Notes: generated by a model from the letters alone, not told the origin. Positions 25,537-36,572 are shown, counted from the first letter of the stretch. The stretch is DNA of 64,000 nt from Thelonectria olida (GCA_020736575.1 JAGPYM010000004.1:1550001-1614000), one strand, 5' to 3'. Made by a program: numbers and translations.

Positions 25537-27637
25537 TTAAACTCCCAGAAATTCGCCGGCGGGTGACGAGTCGGCGACATAGTCATCGGGGTCCTCGACA
25601 TTTTCCCACTCATAGTCAGTTTCCACGTCTTCCATCGCCTTGGAGTTGACAAGACTGTATTTTTCCCAATCCACCCATTTATACTCATTCATCGCGCGCT
25701 GGACCACTCGCCCAACATGCCACTCCGCTCCCAGAGCAGTTTCCTCTGAATCGCCTTCTTCCAACTGAGTTTGGACAGAAGGCGCGGGCTCAGTTAGCCG
25801 TACCGTGGACGAGTCCTCTCCCCACTCAAGTCCGTCAGATTCGCCATTTTCCCACTCACGATGGGCCTCCGTGTCCGCTTCAGTCTCATATCCGCTGTAT
25901 ACGTCTTCCTCTTGCTCGGCTTCAACGTGTGTAGGAGGAACCCATTGATATCCATTGGGCGCGGGCTCAGCCACTAGGCCAGCATGGCGCTCTGCTCCCG
26001 GCTTATCAATCTTAGCTTTGCCCGTTCCCCGGCTCTCCAATGCCTCCTTCAAGATCTCAGCAGGAATCGGCTGATTTTCATGAGACAAGAGAGTCAATAT
26101 CCGTCCAGCATCCAAGTCCTCTTCCGAGTCGGTTTCATATGGCTGGCCCTCGAGGTGGTCGTAGTCGTTATTGCAATCGTTGTAGTTGCCAGCTTCGTAA
26201 TTGGCACCGTAATAGCCGGAGTCATCGTTGTCGTCGTCGTTGTTGTAATCGTTGTAGTCTTCAGCTTCGTGGTTGGTATCGTAATAACCGGAGTCATCGT
26301 GGTAGTTCCCATCTTCATCATAGTACTCATAAATTCCGTGCTTATTGTGATTCTCATCGTCGTGCCAGGGGCCATAGTGAGGTGTGCCATTGTGATGATA
26401 GTGATAGGCCATTCCGTCCGAACTTTTGTAAGTAGCACCTTCCATCCCACCGCAGATGGCAGCAACGCGCTGCATATTCCAGTTCAACTCCAGAAGCTCG
26501 AAGCTGGGAAGCAAATTCGGGTCTTCCGATTGAATTCGAAAGATGTGGCCATTCTCGATTGGTATGCTCTCTTGAGTAGGTCCCCCCCACCTTGGATCTT
26601 GGAGACCACGGTCGGCGATGATGTGATCGTTGTCAATCATGGAGCGTGGTACCAGCCAATGATGTCTCAGCCAGTGAAGCTGGAAAGTGATCTCATTGCC
26701 GGTCTTTCTCAGCGGTTTGAGAGCAATCCCGCGCATCTTGCGCATCTCGGCGTGCAGGTGCGAGCTCAGTGAAAGGAAGTTCTGGGGGGTTCCGTCAAGC
26801 TCGTCGGCCAACTTGCACCATTCAGCGGACTTGTCCACGCCCCAGAATAGGGTCAGAATGTAATAGAGAGGGATGAGTTCGGCTGGAGTCTTCTGAGACA
26901 GTCTCTCGGGGTAGATATCCAACAGCTGGGGGTCCGGTTTTGACGAGAGTGTGCAGGAGTGGCCGTCGCGGTCCAATGCAACCCAGAAGCCATCACTCGG
27001 GCCACTGCGAGGCATTGCGCGTGATATGGAGTCAAATGGGATTGCCCTGCACCAGGTTTGCTGGTACGGCGCCAACGTGGTTTTTTGAAAGTCTGATTTA
27101 GTTCATGGATTAGCAAAGTGCTTCATGATTATCATTAGTAACATGTGTGAGATGGGAATCTGGTTTGCAGAAGACAGTATGAAGGCGGAGAAGAAAACAC
27201 TTACACATGTCGACTGCCGCAATACTATCACGAACCATGTTGTTCAGCATACTGCGCGCCGTACTCAGGTAGAGAAGGTCGTTACTCCATCGTATGTTTT
27301 TAGGCAGGGCTCTGACATTCTCAATAGGAGCCACCAGGAAAAAGGCGAGGACAGCCGCCTCCAGCATGCCTCCCGCGAACTCCCGCCAGGCGTGGAAGAT
27401 CTCGACTCGCTCATCAAGATCTTCCACGTAGTCAGTGACTCGCTGGTACTGTTGACCTGGCGAGAAGATCTCGACTCGCTCTTCAAGGTCTTCATCTTCC
27501 ACGTTCTCGGCTACTGCCTCGTACAGTTGAGGACGACAGTTCATCAGCACTGGAGGGGCTGAATGGGACCTGAAAGCCAAGATGTTATCTTGAACATGAC
27601 CAAGTCGGTGAGCGTGCCTTTCATCTGTTCGCTCCAT
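25537..27637 (-). CDS. HNH-nuclease-like fungal protein with degenerate active site and acidic repeat tail
   Basis: Two exons on the minus strand, 27205-27637 and 25537-27092, with a 112-nt intron (donor GTAAGT), giving 662 aa. The central part follows the large fungal HNH-nuclease family: RDGHSCTLSSKPDP (strand and Cys region), then LLDIYP, QNFLSLSSHLHAEM, ALKPL, an FxIQSEDP line and the family signature LLPSFELLELNWNMQRVAA. In the family the first motif normally reads CHIxP; here the His is Asp (D203), while the later Asn (N249) and His (H258) are kept, so nuclease activity is unlikely. Exon 1 has a duplicated EDLEERVEIF/EDLDERVEIF element. The C-terminal half is a low-complexity, very acidic region of Asp, Tyr and Asn with two imperfect units (DSGYYDTNHEAEDYND and DSGYYGANYEAGNYND), then a second pair of repeats around GYQWV/EYKWV. 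The function of this family in fungi is largely unknown. Confidence 0.8.
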
Positions 27638-28198
27638 TGTGGCTGATTAACGAAGTAGTGGTGAATAAGTGAGCAGAGTTAGTGGTTTGCTTTGTTACCC
27701 ATGGGAAAGAAGGCATTTTATATAGCCAGACAACCCTAGAGGGTTTGTTTTTGTTGAAGTTCCCGGGGAAACGTCAACCTTAGGCTCAAGCCTCATGTGC
27801 GACGGTACTTAACATTGCATCCGAGGTAACTCTACCTTAACCTGGAGTGGGATGTGTTGAAATATGTTCGAGCTGGTTGGTCGACAGTCCAACTTTAATG
27901 AAAGTCCCCTCGCTCATTCGGTCGGAAACTACCGTATCTCACTTGGAACCTCAAACTCTTCTGGATGCCGGGCCGAAGGTTTGGGGGTTTTTCTTCCAGC
28001 AGAGATGGCAGATGACGACCATGTTGGCGAGTCCTCTCTTCCGAGTCAAGCCCAGGCCGTGATGCATTCTCTTTGCAGTTGGAATGCATATGTAGGCATG
28101 GAAGAACTCGAACTCTGTGTCTGAGAGGAGAAGCGTGCCTCCCTTCGTTCTGACTGCCCAGGCTCAAGGACACGTTTTGTGATCGAATTCCATCCATC

Positions 28199-28289
28199 GG
28201 CAGAGTGCCTGAGTGGTTAAAGGGATGCACTCGAATCTCGAGGTGATGCATTGGCCTCGGCCGCGCAAGTTCGAATCTTGTCTCTGTCG
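28199..28289 (+). tRNA. tRNA-Ser(CGA) with a 10-nt intron
   Basis: Acceptor stem GGCAGAG (28,199-28,205) pairs with CTCTGTC (28,282-28,288), one G-U, discriminator G at 28,289. D arm CCT...AGG follows. Anticodon stem ATGCA (28,225-28,229) pairs with TGCAT (28,247-28,251). The 17-nt loop between holds anticodon CGA at 28,232-28,234 and, one base later, a likely intron 28,236-28,245; its TCGAG can pair with the anticodon, as in eukaryotic pre-tRNAs. The variable arm GGCC-TC-GGCC is long, as expected for Ser. The T arm is GCAAG/TTCGAAT/CTTGT. The mature tRNA would be 81 nt before CCA. Budding-yeast tRNA-Ser(CGA) also carries an intron. Confidence 0.93.
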
Positions 28290-29201
28290 GAACCTTTCTT
28301 TTTGCCCCTCGTGGGGGGGAGACACCTTTTTAAATCCAACAAGAAGGTGGAAGCCGATGAGTGATTGACTTGGAATTGGGTAGATTGTAGACGCCGACAC
28401 GTGAGCGCAGGTGACTTTCTTGTCCCGCAGCTTGTGTCTAGTCTCATGTCGAGCTTCGAGAAGAGTAGCCGAAACAGCCTGCACAAGCTCAGCAACTACG
28501 AATGTAAAAATATTATCGCATTTAGGATCACGTCACGAGGAACTGGACATTGCTCTGGGTGCCTTTTGTCCATCACCTGTTGTCTGCAATTACACCAAAG
28601 TGTCACACTAAGTAGTATAGGGTAAGCGAACTGCCACCCAAGTGGCGGAAGCGGACAATCTCGCGAACCGAAGGGCACCTTCCGCGGTGACCACCTTCCC
28701 ATGCACGGCCCATCAGGCGCAGGTCGCTCATTGGCCAACAATCCCAATTACTCCTGCTTCACACTCAGCCTGCTCAAACGTTCAGAATCACGACGAGGAC
28801 CCAATTCATCACCATCTCATTCAATTCATCGATCCGGGCAATTCGTAACGTTTCTTTCAAAGCTTCTCACCCACCGAATCCGTGTCCGGAGATATTTCCA
28901 CCTATCGCGTCTCCAATTGCATCAGCCAAATAAGACGAACCTCAACTTCACCTGCCCTGTGGTTGGTTGGTGGAGGTTGGGGTGAAGTACTGATTTGCAT
29001 TCAACGGCCATTGAGGAAATTTTGGTGTAAGTTCTCGCACAAATCTTATATTTGCACACAAGCCGTGATTCAGATTTCCAAAAATCACATTCGAAGGATG
29101 CGAAGACATTCGGGTCCAACGTCAACCATTCATGACTTTTTGCCTGGTCACGACCCATCGCGTTGAAGTCATCACTTCTAACCGTACCACACAGAGTCAA
29201 A

Positions 29202-30622
29202 ATGTCACATCAACAGAACAGAGACACCACTCCCCTCACCAAGGCCGTTATCGAGGTCCAAGAGAAGGAGGACAAGGTCGTGACGCCGGAGAAGCGGGAC
29301 CAACCGGAGACGAGCCAGGAGAAAGAGAAAGGCCCATTCACATGGCTGTACGTCCAAGCCTGCTCATCCAAATCGTACACCCTAAGCATGATACTGACGA
29401 AATATACAGTGAACCTCATCCAACCTTTGTTATTATCCTGGTTGGCTCCGAGGAACAGCCCTTCGGAATCCAAAAAGACTTTCTATGCGACCGATCTGAC
29501 TTTTTCCGGAAGCATTTCGAAGACGCCAAGCGTGAAGATAAGGTCGAACACATTGTCAAACTCCCCGAGACGACAAAGGAGGTCTTTGGGTTGGTACAGA
29601 ACTATCTCTACACGGAAACTGTCATCTCTGATGTCGCCAATGTACCGGCATACGAAGCTCTGATCGGACTGTGGAATCTCGGACATAAGCTGGGCATCCG
29701 AGGACTCTGCGATAAGTCGCTGAATGCCATGGTTGAGTGTCGAAAGATCACGCAGCGTATCCCGGCCACGCCTCTTCTGATCCAGGTCTGGAGGGATACT
29801 CCCGAGGGCTCAACCATTAGAAAGCTGCTCCTTTCATGGACTGCCGAGTACATGCGTTCTTCGGATGCCAGAGCCGAGTTTGCCAAGTCACTGCCGCAGG
29901 AAGTTCTCAGCGAGCTTGTTGTCGCCATGAGCTCTATCGAGGCTGCGGCGCCTGCGCCAGTACCAGAACAAATTGCACCCTCAGTCGCAACTCCCCACAA
30001 AAACGTGCACTATCTTGACGAAGCAGAGGAGGACGAAAGCCTATTGAATAGAAAAGCTCGACGAACCGTCTCTGGCGGACCTCCTCTGCCTGCTGAGCAG
30101 AGGCTCAAGGTCAAAACACCTCGATTGTCCTTCCCAAAGCCGACGCCTAAACGCCGGTCTAGCACTGGTGTTGTGGATAGTCGTCTGTTTACGACTGCTC
30201 AGAAGCTGGACTTTTGCGCCGATCTTTTGACTAGAATGCTCTCCGGTCCCGGTAAGTCCATGGCCTAGTCTGTGAGAGTGAGCGCTTCGACTTCTAACCA
30301 GCCTATAGGCTTCTGGACCCGACTTGTTGGGCCCTTCCGCGAACCAGTTGAGCCGGTCGAAGACGGGGTGCCTGACTACCTCGACAAGATTAAGCGCCCG
30401 ATGGATCTTAGTACGATGAAGGCAAAGATGGATCGCAAGGAATACGCCACGGACGATGAGTTTCTTGCAGACATGCGCCAGATCTTTGACAATTGTTTCA
30501 CGTACTGGAGCAAGGGCGATCCGATTTGGAATGCAGGCGAGAAGTTGCAGAAGACTTTCGAGGACAAGTACGGGACAATGAACAAGTGGATCTCGAAGAT
30601 GGGTGGCGAGGAAGCCGATTAG
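29202..30622 (+). CDS. BTB/POZ plus bromodomain protein
   Basis: Three exons, 29202-29347, 29410-30251 and 30309-30622, giving 433 aa. Intron 1 is 62 nt (GTACGT, CTGAC branch), intron 2 is 57 nt (GTAAGT, CTAAC branch). Residues 1-48 are charged and disordered. A BTB fold follows from about 53 (PTFVIILVGSEEQPFGIQKD, then FLCDRSDFFRKHF), a domain that usually mediates dimerisation or Cullin-3 contact. A Lys/Arg- and Pro-rich linker lies at about 265-310. A bromodomain ends the protein (331-420): DYLDKIKRPMDLSTMKAKM and DEFLADMRQIFDNCFTY. The bromodomain is atypical: the WPF shelf reads GPF (337-339) and the acetyl-lysine-anchoring Asn after the conserved Tyr is Trp (W396). Such a pair suggests a chromatin-linked adaptor, but histone binding is doubtful. 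The TAG stop is followed in frame by 45 more codons (see next entry). Confidence 0.88.
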
Positions 30623-30760
30623 AATTCGAAGCCGGATATGTCAGTTGTACCAGAAGCTGGGCCTAGCAGGAAGAAGGGTGGCGAAGGAGTCAATGATAAT
30701 TCGAAGCCAGACATGCCGGCCGGACCACAAGCTCAGCCCAGCAAGAAGAAGGGCAAGTAA
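30623..30760 (+). other. In-frame repeat tail beyond the BTB-bromodomain stop codon
   Basis: Immediately after the TAG at 30,620-30,622 the same frame runs on for 45 codons to TAA. It contains two copies of NSKPDM, each followed by a Pro/Ala stretch and a Lys-rich PS(R/K)KKG end. The sequence before the stop (MGGEEAD) matches the unit border inside the tail (KGGEGVND), so the stop sits inside a 25-residue tandem repeat. Either a nonsense mutation shortened the protein recently, or the stop is sometimes read through. Confidence 0.6.
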
Positions 30761-30911
30761 TCAGGCGGACGTTTTGAGAAGACTTGGAAGAGTGATGGAA
30801 TGTACGAAGTAGGCGGGAATAGGGAGGCGCATTCGAATTAACAGCTTTAGTGTTTTTGAGCAGATTGCTAATTATTATTTTCCCATCTCGGGGAGTTTGA
30901 GTCAAGTGACA

Positions 30912-30937
30912 GCTAGCTAACTACCTACCTACCTAAT
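30912..30937. repeat. (CTAC)n tetranucleotide repeat
   Basis: Four units of CTAC/CTAA type, CTAACTACCTACCTACCTAA, in the 3' region of the BTB-bromodomain gene. Confidence 0.7.
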
Positions 30938-31857
30938 GTCGATGGTAAGTCGGCGACAGCCCCGTTTGCTGAGGGCTAAAATGATGGGCGGCTCTAAAGT
31001 AATGACGGATGGACGGAGAGGGCGGTCTGGCAATCAAATGCGGATTGGTTTTTGGCGATGGGTTGATTGAAGGCGCGCTTGTGAGTGAGGGTATCGTGAG
31101 ATTGGACGATGAAGATAGCGTACGAAGGGAGATAAGGTACCTAACTACTAAGACACGACACACGTGGCTTTGTGGAGCGAGGCCATTTGCGCCTTGTTCG
31201 CCAGCACACACAATAGCATGAATAGGTAGGTGGTTATGGACAGCCGATGACTGGAGCACGCGTTGGCGCAATGGAAATTGACGGCGTTGATCACGCTGAT
31301 CGCGTTCGCTCTTCGGCGCATTTTATTCATGCATGCAGCGGCGCCTGAGTTGTGAAATGACAATGAATGCGCCCCCTGTCCTCTTTGGCGAATGGCACGC
31401 CACCGACCAGAGAGACGACGACCTGAAACCCTCTGGACGGGCACCTGGTTCTTGTTCAATGACGCAGAGCGCAGCCAATCACGTCTCTCCGGTGGATGAA
31501 CCCTGGTTCCATGGGCTGTTCCTGGTTCCTGCGTCTGGACGCTAACTTGACAAGCATGCGCCCAGCTCAAGACCATTGGACGACTCGAAACTCGTCCTTG
31601 CCTTTGTTGAGGGTGTCAGGTGGTCGGCCTGATGCTGCATCGGGCAAGTGAGAGGATGGCCTTGTTCGTGCGGAATAATTGCTTGCTTCTTCTCTGCCCA
31701 GAAACACACGACAGGCGAGGTGGCCCAGTTTCGAAACGATGGGGGCTTGAAACCCGAGATGCAAGAATCATGAGCCCATGCTCTTTGCACCCAAGCATCT
31801 ATTTCTGTTTTCTCGCCTTTCTCTTCGGTCGGTAACGAAGGTAAAAGGGACCCTGGG

Positions 31858-31920
31858 AGAGAGAGAGAGGGGGGGGGGATGGAGGGGAATGGGAATGGGA
31901 ATGGGGGCATGGGCATGGAC
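31858..31920. repeat. Purine-rich low-complexity tract
   Basis: A GA run, a G run and then GGGAAT units repeated about three times, followed by two GGGCATG-type units. It lies in the spacer between the BTB-bromodomain gene and the GPI-protein gene. Confidence 0.75.
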
Positions 31921-32573
31921 GTTCTCACAGAGCCATTGCCGACATCCTCACTTCTGATTCGCCCCAAGGCCCTGTCGCCCACACGCACAGAGACAGAGTC
32001 GACAAGGCGCCAGACGCAGGAACAGGAACTGTCAGTTTCGGCTAGGGGCGAGGTCTAGGCCTCTCTCTCTCCTCTCAGACCTGCCGGCATAGGGATCTCA
32101 TACCCGGAACTCTTTAATTACGCAGCGCACCTAATAGCTGAGCACGCTCTAGTAGGCTCTCTATAGTGGTTGTGTAGTTCCCTTTTGGGCCCCGGCGGTT
32201 GATCTTGGTGTTTAGTCCTGCCTTGGCGCCCGGCCCTTTCTCCCCATTCCCATTTACACCTCATCCTCGCCCATCCCACTCACTCACACCTTCCGAAACC
32301 TCTCGTTTTCCCTCACCACCCTCCTCATCCTCCTCTTCCTCGCCTGCTGTGCTCTTTGCTGTCGTTGCCGTCACTGTCGCTTCTGCCTTTCGCGCTCTTC
32401 GAACAGAGTATCAAGATATATACTCGATCCATTCTTTCAACCAACTGCAACTCACACGCACAACATCCCTTCGTTTTCTTCGGCAGATCGCATCTATTTC
32501 GCTGTCGTCGCACTTTTCACACGCTTGGATGCTATAAGACAGCTCAAAACTCTCACTTCTTCAAACCATCAAA

Positions 32574-33491
32574 ATGCTCTTCCGCGTCGCCGCCACCACC
32601 TTGGCCCTCCTGGCCGCCAACGTCGTCGCCGACTCTCAGCCTTACAAGCTGGTCACCGGCCCCGTCCTGGGCATCAGCCTCGCCCGTCGCGACACGTACG
32701 GCTACCAGCCCGAGCAGTCCGTCTGCGGCGGCAGCGGCACCACCTGCGCCGAGGTTTGCGGGAGCGGCTACGAGGCCTGCGGCTCCAACGACGGCAACAC
32801 TCACTGCTTTAACCCTGCCGACAACCAGTCTTGCTGCGGAGACGGGTCTGGAAGTGAGTTTCGCCCTGGGACATGCTGTTGAGGCTTTTTTACTCCGGCC
32901 TCTGGAACGTCGAGTTGCTGTATACTGACATCCTCCATCTTAGACTCTTGCGATGAGGGCTACTACTGCACCCACGACACAAAGATGAACACCTGGTGCT
33001 GCCCCGACGACCTGAACCTCGTCCAGTGCGCCGCCAAGTTCAAGGTCGACGGCGAGCTCGAGACTTCGGTCCCTACCACCAGCTCGGCCAAGCCCACGTC
33101 TACTGTCGCCGCCTACACCACCAATGCCGTGCCTACGTCCAAGATCACCAAGATCCAGTCCACCACCACCCCCGTCAGCACCAGCACTCCCAAGGCCGTC
33201 TCCCACACCTCCGTCACCTCCGTCACCTCCGAGTCCGACGTGGTCAAGACCGAGGTTCACGACAAGACCACCACCGTCTGCCCTACGCCCCTGAGCGCCG
33301 GCCACACCACCGCCTGGACCGGCTCCAACAGCACCGCCTCCATCACCGCAGCGGCCACCCAGCCCTACGAGACTCCCACCGCCGTCGGCACCTCTGCCAC
33401 GGCCGTTCCCACCGTTCCCACAAGCGCCGGTGCCGTCTCCGGAGCCAGCGTCCTCCTCCTGGCCGTCGCCGGCGTCATGGCTCTCCTCTAA
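32574..33491 (+). CDS. Cys-rich, GPI-anchored cell-surface protein
   Basis: Two exons, 32574-32853 and 32944-33491, with a 90-nt intron (GTGAGT, CTGAC branch), giving 275 aa. A signal peptide is clear (MLFRVAATTLALLAANVVA, cleavage about 19/20). Residues about 50-125 form a compact module with 12 Cys, including two adjacent CC pairs (SCCGDG and WCCPDD). The rest is a Ser/Thr-rich stalk, likely O-glycosylated, with two NST/NxT-type sites, and a C-terminal hydrophobic segment (SVLLLAVAGVMALL) after small residues, typical of GPI attachment. The protein should reach the plasma membrane or wall. The module is seen in many uncharacterised Sordariomycete surface proteins; no enzymatic motif is visible. 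The CT-rich DNA just upstream (32.2-32.57 kb) looks like promoter and leader. Confidence 0.88.
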
Positions 33492-35345
33492 GCCCCTCAC
33501 CCTTCCCCTGTAAACCAACCTCTGAAAATCAAGCAAGCTCTGTCAACGGGGGTTTTTTGGTTCCAAAACACCTGACGGAGACGACAATGCTTTGGCTCAG
33601 CGTCGCCACGAAGTTTAACGAGTTTCACGATGGAAAGAGAAAGACTGGGAAGGCTTTTTGAGTGAGAGCTGGCGGGGGGAACACTCCTTCGCCCCTGCAA
33701 AGAAAAGAAAGAAAAGAAGAAAAAACAACAGAGGAGGAGCCCCTTTTACATTCACACACACACGACGCACTGTTAGTTTGTGCCAATGTTGAGCCTGCAC
33801 GATATGCCCTTCTTGCGAACATATTCCACCCCTTTTTGGCTGGATACATATTTCCTCTTCGAACCTCCCCCCTTTTCTTCTTCTCTTCTCTTTTTCTTTT
33901 CTGCGATACCCCCCCGGCCCCTTTCGAAACGGAGTTGGATACGGCTTGGTGTTTTTGGTGGGATACGAGATACCTGGGTTTTTTTGACACGTTATATTCT
34001 TTGATACCTATTAGTCTCGGCTTGCAGCACTCGGTGGTTTCTGTGAGTCTTTTGACTTATAACTTTTAAACATTACCATAGTTTCGATTCTATATGCGAC
34101 GCGACGCCGGGCAGGGCTTGTTGTGAGCTTGCTCAGCACGCGCAACGAACATAGCGCAAACCCCCTTTACATTAATATTGCTGGTAGACAATTTACTCAA
34201 CATTGCACACGATTACACTGTCCCGTCTCTTCTCATACTCAACTTCGCTTTGATTTCAACATGTCAAGTATACAATTGAAGTCGAGCCCCCCCCCCGAGC
34301 CGCGCAGGGAACAGCGGTCAGTGGAGAAGATAAACGGTCGGCTAAGGCCTACTTACCCGACGCCCGTCAGCACGGTCAAGCAGAAATGCGGGCGAGAACC
34401 CTGCGGATTGCAAATGGCAGGCCGGGGTGGAAGAGACTGCGGACGGCCCGTACCCACAACCGAGCGCAAGCCACTGGGACAAGGGACGGGAAGGATCTGA
34501 GTAAAGTGAGAAACACATTAGACACATAGTGTAAGGTGCAGCAGAGAGGGGATGTTGATGTTTTGAAGAGGCGAGGATGAATGTCGTCTTTGTGTCTCGT
34601 TGGGAGTTGATATTGTAGGTGATGAATTGTTTGCTGGCCTGGGAAGAATCGACATCATGTAGATGCATGAGACATGCTTATGCTGATACTAAGTATGCAT
34701 TGCATATGCACAACTTCGTATGCAGTGTGGCATCGAGTCTTGACTGGTTATTCAAACTTGGGTATAATTCACTCATCGACTCATTGGCGTAGGATGGATT
34801 GTTGAGGATTTCAGACATGTCTCCTGGGATGTGTCTTTGTTTGATATCTTCAGCAAGCCCATTTGGCAGCGTATTGTATCTGCCGTCTAGGCGAGTGCGG
34901 CATTGGAGTACCAGGACAAGGATTCCTCCATAAAAGCATGGACATGTGTCTAAGTGTCGGGGTCATGAATGAATGAACCAACACCATCGAGACAAGATAC
35001 CCGGTCCGCGTGTCGGTGGATGCGGTGTCAACTTCTGTGAACTGGGCAGTGAGGCTGACGTGTGATGCGGTTAACATGGGTATCCTGTGGACATCCCTCG
35101 GGACATGATGCGTCACATGTCGAGGTGCGCGATACTTGACCGACACGACGCCGCAAGCAACCAAGGGCTCGGGCAAAAAGGCACTGCACGTCAATCTGAC
35201 AAAGCCGGCTACAAACCGACGGGGTATGATTTGTTTATGTCCCTTAACTAAGGTAGCGTGAGATCTGTCCAGCGTCCATAAAAGTATATGCCTCCTCTTG
35301 CTTTCTTATGTCATATTCATCTATTCGTCAAAACTCGGGGCACCT
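33492..35345. other. Intergenic stretch between two facing genes
   Basis: This 1.85-kb stretch separates the GPI-protein and acyl-CoA-binding genes, which converge on it. It probably contains both 3' UTRs. A 79-codon frame with an ATG at 34,261 is low in complexity and not supported as a gene. Confidence 0.5.
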
Positions 35346-35817
35346 TTAGTTGCCACCGACAGCCTCGGGCTCCTTGTTCGCGTCGTAGCCGTACTTGGCC
35401 TTGAGCGTCTCGACAAGGTCGACGTAGCGCTTCTGGGCCTCCTCGGCGGAGATGCCCTCGTCGACGATCTTCTGCCAGGCGTTCTTCTTGGCCTTGCCCT
35501 ACAGGATTCGCGTGTTGGTTAGATAGGTTCGGATGGTGATGGCGGGAGCGGGGGAGATGTGCGGGGTTGGGCCGTACCTTGAGGTCAAAGATACCGGGGG
35601 CATCAGCCTTGGTAATGTCCTCGTCGTTGGCGACCTTGAAGAGAGCTGCGATGAAGGTCAGAAGTCAGCAAGACAAGAAGCAAGGGGCGATTGGGAGGTG
35701 GGGGCGGGGTATCGACGACATACCGTAGAGCTCGAGGAGCTCAGTGCTGTCGGGCTTGGAAGTCAACTTCTTGGAGTCGACAACGGCCGTTTCGAACTCG
35801 GGGGACTTGGCAACCAT
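35346..35817 (-). CDS. ACB1: Acyl-CoA-binding protein
   Basis: Three exons on the minus strand, 35724-35817, 35578-35645 and 35346-35498, giving 104 aa. Introns of 76 and 79 nt are flanked by GTATGT and GTACGG donors and AG acceptors, and every junction keeps frame. ACBP is a small cytosolic four-helix protein that binds long-chain acyl-CoA esters and shuttles them between synthesis, peroxisomes and membranes. Family landmarks are SPEFETAVVDSKKL at the start, STELLELYALFKVA (the YxLYKQA-like helix), APGIFDLKGKAKKNAWQKI (the conserved K-WxAW-type helix) and AQKRYVDLVETLKAKYG. The length is slightly above the usual 86-90 aa because of a short C-terminal extension. Upstream at 35,999 lies a CCTCGG motif. 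Confidence 0.96.
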
Positions 35818-35998
35818 TTTGAAAGAGGGGGATTGTACTGTATGGAGTTTGGTGTTGTTTGAAGGAGAAAGAGAAGGAGATGCGTAGGTTTATGCGAGAA
35901 AGAGAATAAGCAAGCTTCTGTAGGTGTGTTGGGAATCAAGATGGAGCCGGAGAACCGGGGCGGACTGTGGACGGATTATTGTTGAGTGCCACCTGCCA

Positions 35999-36004
35999 CC
36001 TCGG
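35999..36004 (+). promoter_or_regulatory. CCTCGG motif upstream of acyl-CoA-binding protein
   Basis: CCTCGG is the core bound by the fatty-acid regulators FarA/FarB in Aspergillus. This copy lies about 180 bp before the ACBP start. A 6-bp match is common by chance, so the call rests on position and on a second copy before the Lon gene. Confidence 0.3.
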
Positions 36005-36572
36005 AGGGGGACACGCCGTCGGCTAGCGGGGGCCCGAATGACAGTCACAAGCGGTTTTAGTGAGGGGCTGCTGCTCTGGTTGCCTTGGAACTGGAAGGCG
36101 CGGTCCTGCAGTTTAGGCAATGGATCGAAGGCAGGCGCAACTGGAGGGGGAGGGGCTGATGGCCATTGAGGGGTTAAATAAGGTCATGGGAAGGAGCCCA
36201 TGTGTCGTCACGATTGGATTGGTTCGGCAGAGGACGGTGATCTATGAAGTACCTTCCTTACCTCTGGAGGTTTGGAGGTTTATTGTTGATGGCGGATGGC
36301 TCTTATTTCCTCTATAATGATGAGTTCATGGTAATTAATTCAGTGTAAATGCACAACATGAGAAACCCCATCCGATCAAAAACACATGAATTATGCATAT
36401 GCGATCAAGCCCTCTGATGTAGCAATGGATCTCTCTCCCTTTCCAGGTGGTGTCATGACCTCTCTCAACTCCCATGTGCTGTTGTGCTGGTTGGTGCTTG
36501 GGCTGCAAAACCTCATTTGTCGCCAAAACCTCCGAGCAACGTCTAAAACACAGACAACACGAAACAAAGCGA

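Noticed and set aside
25984..26772. 262-codon + strand frame rich in Val and Ile
   Set aside because: Antisense of the Asp/Tyr/Asn repeats of the HNH-like gene; the hydrophobic runs come from GAT/GAC read backwards.
32940..33536. 198-codon minus-strand Gly-rich frame
   Set aside because: Mirror of the Thr/Ser-rich stalk of the GPI-protein gene.
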